A stretch of 13,357 nucleotides of DNA, taken from contig JBCCHN010000142.1 of NCBI GenBank assembly GCA_039028695.1, forward strand, positions 1-13,357, given 5' to 3'. Both the position numbers and the translations under genes were made by a program. The notes under the pieces are model-generated. The model did no database searches. It was given only the letters and a program-made list of their open reading frames with translations, and had not been told where the DNA came from. Source of the stretch: JANQKX01 sp039028695 (GTDB lineage Bacteria; Pseudomonadota; Alphaproteobacteria; Kiloniellales; Kiloniellaceae). Of this stretch, positions 1 through 6,055 are shown piece after piece; the first letter of the stretch is position 1, and each line of letters opens with the position of its first letter.

Positions 1-100
1 GAGAAAAAATCAAACGACAAACTATCGAACTCAGAAGGCGTTTGCACCAAAAGGCAAAAGCCGCTTAACATCAACAAAAGGAGCCAAACACTCCCTAATT

Positions 101-343
101 TCAAATCTCAAATCGTCCGAATAACTTCGACGACGTACAGTGGGTCACTTTTCCCGGATATTCTGCCGCCATGCGCTCAAAATACTCGATAAAGGCCTCC
201 TTTCCATCGGCGACCTCGGGATTGTGTTGGATGTATTCATCGCCAACAAATTGCTCGATGGCTTTGCGCGGTTCACATTGATTAAACATCATGTCGTAGA
301 ACGCCACTGCATTCAATTTGTTCGCCTCGGGAGACCAAACCAT
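101..343 (-). pseudogene. Truncated SnoaL-like / NTF2-fold protein remnant
   Basis: Short reading frame of 80 codons. It opens with an ATG at 341-343 preceded on the minus strand by an AGGA-type ribosome binding site (GAAAGGAACACT-ATG). The N-terminal two thirds look like the SnoaL-like family annotated as predicted aldol-condensation-like enzymes. Visible family features are a helix with NAVAFYDMMFN, then DEYIQHNPEVADGKEAF, then IEYFERMAAEYPGK. Family members normally run on for about 50 more residues through the beta-sheet half. Here the protein changes to unrelated sequence right after the PGK and stops, so the second half of the cone fold is missing. No continuation was recognised in the other frames or downstream to position 1. 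The track of in-frame codons upstream to 430 has no family similarity. I read this as a decayed or rearranged remnant; an expressed short protein cannot be excluded. Confidence 0.6.
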
Positions 344-486
344 AGTGTTCCTTTCTTTTCTTAAGAGCATGCGCAGATGCAATTCATTTGATTGTTGCAG
401 TTTGTTGGGCATTTGGCGAGTTCTTGTCATATCGAGCGCCCCCTCCTCGTTCCGGGTACGACGAGTATAACTGCCATCGCCGAATT

Positions 487-864
487 GAGCCGCCGCGCAT
501 TCTTATTCCAACTGTGATAGCTGTCCCTTTTCTGCGTCTGGAATGGGATGTTCGGTGTTGAGGATCTTGGCAAGCGACACGCGATCAATTGCGGTCCGTT
601 TTCCGGAGCTGATCAGTCTTGAGTTGACGGCTAAAGACTTCGCCGCATCAGCCGCCAGAAATTGGCGAATCCTTGATGCGCTCCGCAAATCTTGTGGCTC
701 TATTCTGCTAAGCCACCCAAGGCGACCATGCATAAGCGCTCTAAGGCGAAGGAGGCCTTACCCCGATAGTTTCAAGTGATCCAAGTATCCCGAGGATCAA
801 CAAAACAAAACCCATATCGCATATTGGTCTGGCTCCAAAAACTTAGTGATCTCGAAAAAACCAC
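487..864 (-). pseudogene. Dead partial copy of the neighbouring secreted-protein gene
   Basis: This stretch aligns along its length with the 5' third of the adjacent gene at 936-2675, with an offset of about 1801-1809 bp. The copy's ATG at 820-822 matches the parental internal ATG at 2631-2633. Directly after it, in the signal-peptide segment, a 2-nt deletion (GGGTTTTG against GGACTTTTTG) shifts the frame. Farther in, the protein similarity returns: RQFLAADAA against RQSLATDAA, and SLAKILNTEHPIPDAEKGQLSQLE-type residues against the parental SLAKIPEAEDPNLDAAKEQLAQLE segment. A parental AAA lysine codon has become a TAA stop at 503-505. Similarity ends near 487, so the 3' two thirds of the gene are absent. 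The combination of frameshift, nonsense codon and truncation makes it a non-functional remnant. Confidence 0.85.
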
Positions 865-920
865 TTCCAAATTATCATAGCAAACAAGGTGCCAAGCCCA
901 CCTTTGCCACCATGAGGCCG
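487..920. repeat. Degenerate tandem duplicate, copy 1 (mate at about 2288-2731)
   Basis: The duplication includes the upstream leader as well as coding sequence. The 26 bases from 865 (TTCCAAATTATCATAGCAA onward) match 2676 onward with a single mismatch. Similarity fades near 919, just before the point where the mate copy meets the start of the kinase gene at 2737. The boundaries (copy 1 ends about 16 bp before the intact gene's stop at 936) and the roughly 1.8-kb offset fit a head-to-tail duplication of one gene plus its promoter, followed by loss of most of the downstream copy. Confidence 0.85.
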
Positions 921-935
921 CGCGAACGAATTCTC

Positions 936-2675
936 TTATTTTGTAACATTCTCTTCCCTGATAAACTCACCTTCCACAACGCCGCCCGAAATCCACTCAT
1001 TTAGCGGGGTCTTCGAGCCTCCAGAGGAAAAGATCTTCGGCTTGATATAGTAGATCCTCCAAAGGTCGCTATCGTCTTCTTTCAGAGCGGTCGCAAATTG
1101 GAACTCTTTCCATTTGTAAATGGTGGTTTCCTGTGTCCCCGATAACTGCAAATTCCCGCCGAAGGTGTCGATCTCGTCGATTTCAATCTCGCTTTCTTTC
1201 CTTTGATGTTCGGTAATCTTCGAGGTGTTTAGAACGATTGGCCCATGCACCCCGAAACCATAGCTTGGGTTTTCAATAATTTTATTCGCGATGGCGAGCA
1301 TATTTGGATCAGTGCTGGCAGCTTCTGGCATCCGCACTGCGTCAATCGCTCCTTCCCGCTCAAGGTCGTAATTCTTGCGGCGATCGCGCAGGTCAGCAAC
1401 GGCTCCTTCCACTTCTGTTGTCGGCCGTCCCAGGCCTGCCTCAAGATGCATGGCGGACTCAGCAACGAGGATCATCTCGTTCAGCGCGTCTTGGTGGCGA
1501 GCAGCCTCGCTGGCAGTCGTATATGCCGTCGGCGCTTGGACCTGGTTTTCCAACTCCTGCAAGGCTGTTTTTATGTTTTCGTTGGTTTGAACATACCCCT
1601 GCTGAATCGCGGCATACCGGCCCTCAACAGCCTTCGCAAGGCCTTCCAGATCGCGAAAACTAAAGTCGGCCATAACACCACTGACCTTTTGTTCCGGCAG
1701 ATAGGCTATAGGTGCGATTTCTTGAATCTGCTTATAATCGAACTCAGCAGCGCTACGCGCTTTAGAGCCTGCGAAAATCCATTCCTTAACATCAGATTCA
1801 CCGAAGGGTGGAACCAGTGGCGCCGGTACCGGAAACTCGTCATTGCGGTTTTGAATCTGTGCGATGCGCGCATTGACATCCCCGAGTTGCTCGAGCTGGG
1901 ATTGGGCACGGGCGAATTCATCTTGAAGCCTATCGCGTAGAGCCAGATAGGCTGTTCGAGCTTCGATGACATCCGGATCCGCCTCTTGAGGATAACGCTT
2001 GATGGCCGCCGTATATTGATCAAAGCTCATTTTATACTGAGCCACCACATCAGGATCCTGAAAACTGGAGGGGCCCTCAACTGTGATTCCCTCGCGCGTT
2101 TGGTTCAGATCGCGCGTCAGTTTTTTGACTCGGACCCGCTCTCCGGAAACGAGAGGACGAACATCGCTGGCCGACTGTTCTGCCGATGGTGAGAGCGCTG
2201 TCGAAGATTCGACATTTTCGCTTGTCGCTTCAGATGTGGTGGGTTCGGCTGCCGCTTGGGCCTGCCCCTCGCTATCGCTACTGGTTTGGGCCGCCGCGAA
2301 TTCTTTTTCCAACTGTGCAAGCTGTTCTTTTGCTGCATCTAGATTGGGATCTTCAGCCTCGGGGATTTTGGCGAGAGATTCGCGATAGTTTTCGATCCTG
2401 TTCGCGAACTGATCCGTTTTGAACTGACTGCTAAAGATCTCCGCGGCATCGGTTGCCAAGCTTTGCCGGGAACCATTGATGTTCGCCGCAAGTTTTTTAG
2501 CCTTATTCTGCCAAACAGTCGGAAGCGTCTGTGCATAAGCACTCTCTAGCGACGTAACAGGAGTTCCCACCCCAATGGCTTCAAGTGATCCAAGTATGCC
2601 TAGGGTCAACAAAACAAAAAGTCCATATCGCATATTGGCCTGGCCCCCAAAATTTAGTGATTTCGAAAGTACCAT
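936..2675 (-). CDS. Secreted coiled-coil-rich protein of unknown family
   Basis: About 579 residues; no family recognised. Three starts are possible: TTG at 2681, ATG at 2675 and ATG at 2633. The last begins right at a signal peptide (MRYGLFVLLTLGIL core) with a plausible cleavage after SAYA, so export to the periplasm or beyond is likely whichever start is used. The mature part has two related helical segments (about residues 59-130 and 184-258) sharing KKL, an (S/T)R, an F..Y core, an AxDP motif and an EFAxAQ end. They are separated by an Ala/Ser/Glu/Thr-rich linker (about 131-172). A further helical region follows. The C-terminal roughly 115 residues look globular and beta-rich, with YGFGVHGPIVLNTSKI and several aromatic residues (IYKWKEFQF, LWRIYYIKP). 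A dead partial copy lies immediately downstream. The neighbours do not suggest a function; a cell-envelope or surface role is only a guess. Confidence 0.8.
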   Translation of the reverse strand: MVLSKSLNFGGQANMRYGLFVLLTLGILGSLEAIGVGTPVTSLESAYAQTLPTVWQNKAKKLAANINGSRQSLATDAAEIFSSQFKTDQFANRIENYRESLAKIPEAEDPNLDAAKEQLAQLEKEFAAAQTSSDSEGQAQAAAEPTTSEATSENVESSTALSPSAEQSASDVRPLVSGERVRVKKLTRDLNQTREGITVEGPSSFQDPDVVAQYKMSFDQYTAAIKRYPQEADPDVIEARTAYLALRDRLQDEFARAQSQLEQLGDVNARIAQIQNRNDEFPVPAPLVPPFGESDVKEWIFAGSKARSAAEFDYKQIQEIAPIAYLPEQKVSGVMADFSFRDLEGLAKAVEGRYAAIQQGYVQTNENIKTALQELENQVQAPTAYTTASEAARHQDALNEMILVAESAMHLEAGLGRPTTEVEGAVADLRDRRKNYDLEREGAIDAVRMPEAASTDPNMLAIANKIIENPSYGFGVHGPIVLNTSKITEHQRKESEIEIDEIDTFGGNLQLSGTQETTIYKWKEFQFATALKEDDSDLWRIYYIKPKIFSSGGSKTPLNEWISGGVVEGEFIREENVTK

Positions 2676-2731
2676 TTCCAAATTATCATAGCAATCAAGG
2701 CCCTGGGCCCGTTTTTACCATCGTGAGACCG
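2288..2731. repeat. Tandem duplicate, copy 2 (intact 5' end and leader)
   Basis: Mate of the degenerate copy at about 487-920. It covers the first roughly 130 codons of the secreted-protein gene and its 5' leader, and stops at the boundary with the divergent kinase gene. Within the 45 bp between the two candidate ATG codons (2631-2675) I count 8 differences from the copy, and the length is unchanged. Confidence 0.8.
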
Positions 2732-2736
2732 TCCAC
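2676..2736. promoter_or_regulatory. Short divergent promoter region
   Basis: Only 61 bp separate the divergent secreted-protein and kinase genes, so both promoters must sit here or inside the coding sequences. The region contains a GGCCC-T-GGGCC palindrome (2699-2709), which is not kept in the degenerate copy, and a TTTTT run (2712-2716). I could not assign convincing -35/-10 hexamers. Confidence 0.25.
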
Positions 2737-3732
2737 ATGACTGATCCATTGGCGCAAGCCATCGAAAGGCAAGCTGAGAAGGCTCTCAAAAACTATAACT
2801 TTTCCTGTGAGACCAAATTCTCCCTTTTAAGCGAATCAGAAAACAAAGTTTATCTGATCGATGATCCCAATCGACCGGAAAACTATGTCATGCGGGTCAA
2901 CTCCGGACGTTTGGCTTACCACACGCCCCTCTCGATCGCGTCTGAATTGATGTGGCTAATCGCCATAGAGAACGATACGGACATTGTCGTGCCTAGTGTT
3001 ATGAAGGCACAGGACGGATCATTGGTTCAGACTCTATCTGCAGCCGACTTGGATAAGCCACGCCATGCGGCGATTTACAGCTATCTACCCGGGCTCGAGC
3101 CCTCGGAAGATGATCTATTGCCAGGTTTTGAGCGTTTGGGAGCCATATCAGCGCGCATGCACAAGCATACGAAATCCTGGAGGCCGCCCAACGACTTCAT
3201 TCGTCACTGCTGGTTACCTGAGGCAATTCTGGAAAACCGGTTAAACTGGGGCAAATGGCAGAACGGTGTGGACCTGACCAAGGATGCGATTGCCCTTCTG
3301 AACCGCTTGGGACGGACCCTCCAGCACAACATGAGTGATCTGGAGCGCGATCGGGATCGTTTTGGCTTAATCCATGCCGACCTACGGCTGGCCAATCTTC
3401 TCGTACAAAATGATTCGACAGCGATTATTGATTTCGACGACTGCGGATATGGATGGTTTCTTTTCGACTTGGCCGGCGCGCTTAGTTTCTTGGAAGAACG
3501 GCCGGATGTCCCCGATTTGATTGCTCGTTGGTTGGAGGGGTACCGTCGGATCTCGCCTATCCCCCAGGATATGGAGGCAGCCATTCCCACATTTATCATG
3601 CTGCGCCGGATTCAGCTTCTGGGCTGGGTCGGATATCAGCAACAACACTTGGAATTCGCGCGCCAAATCGGCCCTGGCTTCACAAGAGAGACTTGCCGAT
3701 TGGCTGAAGACTACTTGCAAAGCGTTGGATAA
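2737..3732 (+). CDS. APH-fold small-molecule phosphotransferase
   Basis: 331 residues, a usual length for the aminoglycoside phosphotransferase / homoserine kinase II / hydroxylysine kinase superfamily. The catalytic loop is present as HADLRLAN (His213, Asp215, Asn220), followed by the metal-binding IIDFDD (Asp232, Asp234). In the N-lobe the ATP-contacting strand reads YVMRVNS, so an Arg (residue 53) occupies the usual Lys position, a substitution that occurs in this superfamily. The likely reaction is ATP-dependent phosphorylation of a hydroxyl on a small metabolite in the cytoplasm; the substrate cannot be read from the sequence. Its place next to amine-metabolism genes makes a hydroxylated amine or amino acid a reasonable guess, and antibiotic resistance is unlikely. 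It starts with ATG but has no clear Shine-Dalgarno sequence. It is convergent with the DUF1989 gene. Confidence 0.85.
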   Translation: MTDPLAQAIERQAEKALKNYNFSCETKFSLLSESENKVYLIDDPNRPENYVMRVNSGRLAYHTPLSIASELMWLIAIENDTDIVVPSVMKAQDGSLVQTLSAADLDKPRHAAIYSYLPGLEPSEDDLLPGFERLGAISARMHKHTKSWRPPNDFIRHCWLPEAILENRLNWGKWQNGVDLTKDAIALLNRLGRTLQHNMSDLERDRDRFGLIHADLRLANLLVQNDSTAIIDFDDCGYGWFLFDLAGALSFLEERPDVPDLIARWLEGYRRISPIPQDMEAAIPTFIMLRRIQLLGWVGYQQQHLEFARQIGPGFTRETCRLAEDYLQSVG

Positions 3733-3771
3733 GACTCCAACAAACTATGGGATAGTCAATCCAAAGGAGTC
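3733..3771. terminator. Candidate stem-loop between convergent genes
   Basis: An outer inverted repeat GACTCC (3733-3738) / GGAGTC (3766-3771) encloses a small inner hairpin ACTAT-ggg-ATAGT (3744-3756). It begins immediately after the kinase stop codon. There is no strong T-run on either side, so termination here would be weak or Rho-assisted. Confidence 0.3.
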
Positions 3772-3826
3772 ACCGCCCTGAGGAAAAATTGAGGTCCCGC
3801 GTAAGGATACAATACCGTCACCAAGG

Positions 3827-4522
3827 CTATTCAAAAACTTCGAAATGAAGATTGACTGGCTTGTTGTCCTCTCCATTGACCGGTAACAAGTCCTGCGGAC
3901 ATGCCGACATAACCGCAATGCAGGCGCGCTCGGCGCGAAACTCCACATAATCGCCGGCCTGGGATACCGGCGGCAGCCAGGAGATGTTGTGGTCCGATCC
4001 AATTGGAATGTTCATCCAAATGTTAAAGGGCGAAGGTATCTCGACCGCGCGGTGACCAATTGCCAGCATGGCCATGCGTAAATTATCCGTGCAGTTGTCA
4101 TGGTAGGCATCCACACCCAAGCTGCGGTAACGGTGCAAATCGCAGGACGCAATGACTGTGTCATGGATACCCGGAGACGTATCACTCAAAAAGGTGAGAA
4201 GCGTTTGACGTCTGTTCGTGCAAAGTGGTTGACCGCTCCTTGGGATAACCGTTTCGAGTTGCGCATGCATATGTTCCATCGATAAAAATTCGTGCGCATC
4301 CTCTGAGTTAAAAGCCCAAAAGTCGCAAACCTGGGTTCCGTGCGTATTGATCACGCGAAGGACTTCTCCCGGCAAAAGACTAACAGCCCGACCGGTGCGG
4401 GCGGCTACCTCATATCGCTCGCCGAAGATCGGCCGGCCATCGGGTGAAATAGGCGTTGTCAAGGTAGCATTGGTTCCATCAGGTTCGCCTTGATCCCGGT
4501 TCACGTCTTGTTCGTTGTTCAA
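3827..4522 (-). CDS. DUF1989 urea-carboxylase/guanidine-associated family protein
   Basis: 231 residues matching the DUF1989 family (urea amidolyase-associated proteins; two family members form the carboxyguanidine deiminase of guanidine degradation). Recognisable blocks are VCDFWAFNSED with FLSMEHM, then LLTFLSDTSPGIHDT, SCDLHRYRSLG, HDNCTDNLRMAM and PSPFNIWMNIPI. His120, Cys127, His141 and Cys144 are candidate metal ligands by position (inference). The start is taken as TTG (4520-4522) because GAGGAG lies 6 nt upstream on the minus strand and no ATG occurs before residue 82. The gene stands alone, without urea carboxylase or a second DUF1989 gene in the window, so it is probably not a normal guanidine-carboxylase accessory. 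It is divergent from a 2OG/Fe(II) oxygenase, which suggests a shared pathway. It could act as a deiminase or hydrolase on an amine-derived product; the function is unproven. Confidence 0.85.
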   Translation of the reverse strand: MNNEQDVNRDQGEPDGTNATLTTPISPDGRPIFGERYEVAARTGRAVSLLPGEVLRVINTHGTQVCDFWAFNSEDAHEFLSMEHMHAQLETVIPRSGQPLCTNRRQTLLTFLSDTSPGIHDTVIASCDLHRYRSLGVDAYHDNCTDNLRMAMLAIGHRAVEIPSPFNIWMNIPIGSDHNISWLPPVSQAGDYVEFRAERACIAVMSACPQDLLPVNGEDNKPVNLHFEVFE

Positions 4523-4592
4523 CTTGCGCTCCTCGTAAATCCGTTGTCGTTGGCTTTTTTCAGCAGCCTCGCGCTAAGGCGCGGGCGCCAAC

Positions 4593-4622
4593 TTGCTATC
4601 CGATTTCATTTTATCCTATTCT
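4593..4622 (+). promoter_or_regulatory. Possible sigma-70-type promoter for the IPNS-like oxygenase
   Basis: TTGCTA (4593-4598) and TATTCT (4617-4622) are each 4 of 6 matches to consensus, with an 18-bp spacer. They lie about 65 bp before the chosen start codon. The match is modest and may be chance in this AT-rich strip. Confidence 0.3.
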
Positions 4623-4686
4623 AACCGTCAGTTTTCGCAATGGGCGATGCCTTTCGGTGTTTGGCCCGGCAGAGGAGACGATCGTT

Positions 4687-5781
4687 TTGGAACTTCCTAG
4701 ATTTGACAAAGATGCCAAGGTACGGCCAACGGACATCTCCGGGCGCCGAGATTTTGAGGCGGAGCGGGTTGATTTCGATCAAGTTCCCGTCATCGACATC
4801 GGGGCCATGATGGGCGATGACGAAGCCGCCAAAAAAGCCACGGCTAATATCGTGCGGGAGGCGGCGGCAAACGTGGGCTTTTTTTATGTCAAAAATCACG
4901 GTGTTCCCGATGAAGTGATTGAGGCAGCTCTGAAAGCCGCGAATCGATTTTACGAACTCCCTCTTGAGACCAAATGCCAATACGATGTATCCGCGACCAA
5001 GCGCCATAAGGGCTATGTTCCCGTGGGGGGACTCTCCGCCGATCCGGAGATCGTCGATCTGCAAGAAGGTTACGAAGTCGGATTGGAGTTGCCCGAAGAC
5101 GATCCGGATTTTCAAGCCGGCAGCGTATTGCTGGGCCCTAACATTTGGCCGGCGGAGCTTCCTGAATTTCAAAGAGATGTTTATCGCTATTTTGAAGAGT
5201 CCATGGCGCTCGGCAAGCGGCTCTATCGCCTTTTTGCCCTCGCCCTCGACCTGCCCGAGGACTTTTTCGAGCCCATGGTCACCAAGCCCTGCGCTCAGCT
5301 ACGCATTCTCTATTATCCTGACACGGAACCCCAGAAAGCCGAAGTGGGTATCGGACCCCATACCGATTATGAGAGTTTTACCTTGCTGTGGCAGTCTCAA
5401 GCCGGCCTGCAAGTGCAAAATCGTGCTGGCCAATGGATTGAAGCGCCGCCCATCCCCGGCACCTTCATCATCAACATTGCCGATATGATGATGCGCTGGA
5501 CAAATGATCTTTTTGTTTCCACCCCCCACCGGGTGATTAATTTGTCCGGCAAAAAGCGCTACTCCATGGCGCTGTTTTTTGCCGCTAATCACGACACAAT
5601 CGTGGAATGCCTACCCTCGTGCACCAATCCGGCCAACCCGCCCAAGTATCCGCCGACCCATTTTGGCTATTGGATCGAAAACATGCACTCCTATTCCTAT
5701 GCTTATCGCTGGGACGAACGGGGCAAGCTGCCGGACCCTGAGGAAGCGGCTCAAGCTCTTATTGATCAACGCTCCGTTTGA
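4687..5781 (+). CDS. Isopenicillin-N-synthase-like 2OG/Fe(II) dioxygenase
   Basis: About 364 residues, normal for the IPNS-like family. An N-terminal DIOX_N-type region (VPVIDIGAMM; GFFYVKNHGV; RFYELPLETK) precedes the C-terminal jelly-roll 2OG-Fe(II) domain. The iron triad is visible as HTDYES (His225, Asp227) and STPHRV (His281), and the 2-oxoglutarate-binding RYS pair is Arg291/Ser293. The enzyme should couple 2-oxoglutarate decarboxylation to hydroxylation or another oxidation of a small substrate in the cytoplasm. A GTG at 4657 is in frame, but the TTG at 4687 has AGGAG (4673-4677) 9 nt upstream and is preferred. It is divergent from the DUF1989 gene and lies upstream of the sigma-54 operon. 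Some members of this broad family hydroxylate guanidino amino acids and release guanidine, which would fit the DUF1989 neighbour, but the substrate is not shown by the sequence. Confidence 0.88.
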   Translation: MELPRFDKDAKVRPTDISGRRDFEAERVDFDQVPVIDIGAMMGDDEAAKKATANIVREAAANVGFFYVKNHGVPDEVIEAALKAANRFYELPLETKCQYDVSATKRHKGYVPVGGLSADPEIVDLQEGYEVGLELPEDDPDFQAGSVLLGPNIWPAELPEFQRDVYRYFEESMALGKRLYRLFALALDLPEDFFEPMVTKPCAQLRILYYPDTEPQKAEVGIGPHTDYESFTLLWQSQAGLQVQNRAGQWIEAPPIPGTFIINIADMMMRWTNDLFVSTPHRVINLSGKKRYSMALFFAANHDTIVECLPSCTNPANPPKYPPTHFGYWIENMHSYSYAYRWDERGKLPDPEEAAQALIDQRSV

Positions 5782-5784
5782 TCT

Positions 5785-5845
5785 GCAGCAGGCAATTGTG
5801 ATCAGAACATTACATGATGTAAATTCGCCTTATTGCTGCGTTTTT
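5785..5845 (+). terminator. Weak candidate terminator after the IPNS-like gene
   Basis: GCAGCA (5785-5790) can pair with TGCTGC (5834-5839), which is followed by GTTTTT (5840-5845). The 43-nt loop is long but contains an inner palindrome TTACAT-g-ATGTAA. The geometry is unusual for an intrinsic terminator, and the same bases may instead be regulatory sites. Confidence 0.25.
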
Positions 5846-5908
5846 GCATCATCAGGCTCAATTTACAATTGGATTGAAAAATCCAATCGAAGTATTTTAT
5901 ATATGTAA
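5810..5908. promoter_or_regulatory. Candidate upstream activator sites (TGTAA half-sites)
   Basis: Four copies of the pentamer TGTAA occur in alternating orientation: 5810-5814 (minus), 5818-5822 (plus), 5863-5867 (minus) and 5904-5908 (plus). The first two form a perfect 13-bp palindrome, TTACAT-g-ATGTAA. TGTAAATT (5818-5825) and AATTTACA (5860-5867) form an 8-bp inverted pair. They sit about 65-165 bp upstream of the predicted start, the usual range for enhancer sites of sigma-54 activators. The pentamers resemble halves of the E. coli TyrR box (TGTAAA-N6-TTTACA). AT-rich sequence raises the chance rate. Confidence 0.4.
5868..5887. repeat. Perfect 8-bp inverted repeat, GAAA loop
   Basis: ATTGGATT-gaaa-AATCCAAT. 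It is centred about 97 bp upstream of the predicted sigma-54 transcription start. It could be an operator or activator site or a DNA/RNA hairpin; no T-run follows, so it is not a standard terminator. Confidence 0.5.
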
Positions 5909-5947
5909 TTCAGCATTTTAGATTTATTTTTCCGCCGACCATATTAT

Positions 5948-5964
5948 TTGGCACAGATCCTGCT
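5948..5964 (+). promoter_or_regulatory. Sigma-54 (-24/-12) promoter
   Basis: TTGGCACAGATCCTGCT matches the RpoN consensus TTGGCACG-N4-TTGCA with the obligatory GG (5950-5951) and GC (5962-5963) exactly 12 bp apart. Predicted transcription start is near 5975, giving a leader of about 80 nt before the first gene of the operon at 6056. An activator with a GAFTGA motif is encoded at the distal end of the same gene run (10650-12107), which strongly supports the call. Confidence 0.8.
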
Positions 5965-5983
5965 ATAATTTAAGAAAAATACA

Positions 5984-6005
5984 TGTGATGCAAAAGATCA
6001 TCACA
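5984..6005 (+). other. Inverted repeat in the 5' leader
   Basis: TGTGATG (5984-5990) and CATCACA (5999-6005) form 7-bp perfect arms around an 8-nt loop, just after the predicted sigma-54 start, so the structure would be at the 5' end of the mRNA. The segment TGATGCAAAA (5986-5995) is also present in inverted form at 5842-5851. It could stabilise the mRNA or bind a regulator. Confidence 0.4.
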
Positions 6006-6055
6006 AAATAGGCGACCGGAATTTGACCGGATCCTGAACAGGGAAAAGAGCGTTT

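Larger units (their letters stand above)
5782..6055. other. AT-rich regulatory intergenic region
   Basis: 274 bp without a gene, clearly richer in A+T than the coding sequence on either side, most strongly around 5860-5945. It holds the sigma-54 promoter, the candidate upstream activator sites and hairpins listed separately, and an 81-nt transcribed leader if transcription starts near 5975. The leader also carries a GACCGGA direct repeat (6014-6020 and 6025-6031) spaced one helical turn apart. An AT-rich bend or IHF site between activator sites and promoter is expected for sigma-54 systems, but no good IHF consensus was found. Confidence 0.7.

Noticed and set aside
1245..1940. 231-codon open frame on the plus strand
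   Set aside because: Lies fully antisense to the secreted-protein gene, has no recognisable domain, and its composition is that of a reversed coding frame.
487..2731. Duplication as an insertion sequence with terminal repeats
   Set aside because: No transposase, no terminal inverted repeats and no target duplication seen; a simple tandem gene duplication explains the arrangement.
2737..3732. Aminoglycoside resistance gene
   Set aside because: It shares the APH fold, but the context is metabolic and the sequence is not one of the resistance enzymes I recognise.
4549..4592. Hairpin CGCGC-taag-GCGCG inside a GTTGGC/GCCAAC inverted repeat as terminator
   Set aside because: It lies in the leader between divergent genes, where no transcript needs to end, and no T-run follows it in a suitable position. 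It may be a leader structure, but nothing more can be supported.
4523..4656. Guanidine riboswitch before the DUF1989 gene
   Set aside because: The conserved guanidine-I (ykkC) segments were looked for in the minus-strand leader and not seen; the region has only an unrelated hairpin.
4621..5172. 183-codon open frame on the minus strand
   Set aside because: Antisense to the IPNS-like oxygenase, whose motifs are intact; no family features in the reverse frame.
5801..5908. Short AT-rich palindromes as an origin or CRISPR-like array
   Set aside because: No regular repeat-spacer periodicity, no DnaA-box cluster; the position before a sigma-54 promoter explains them better.
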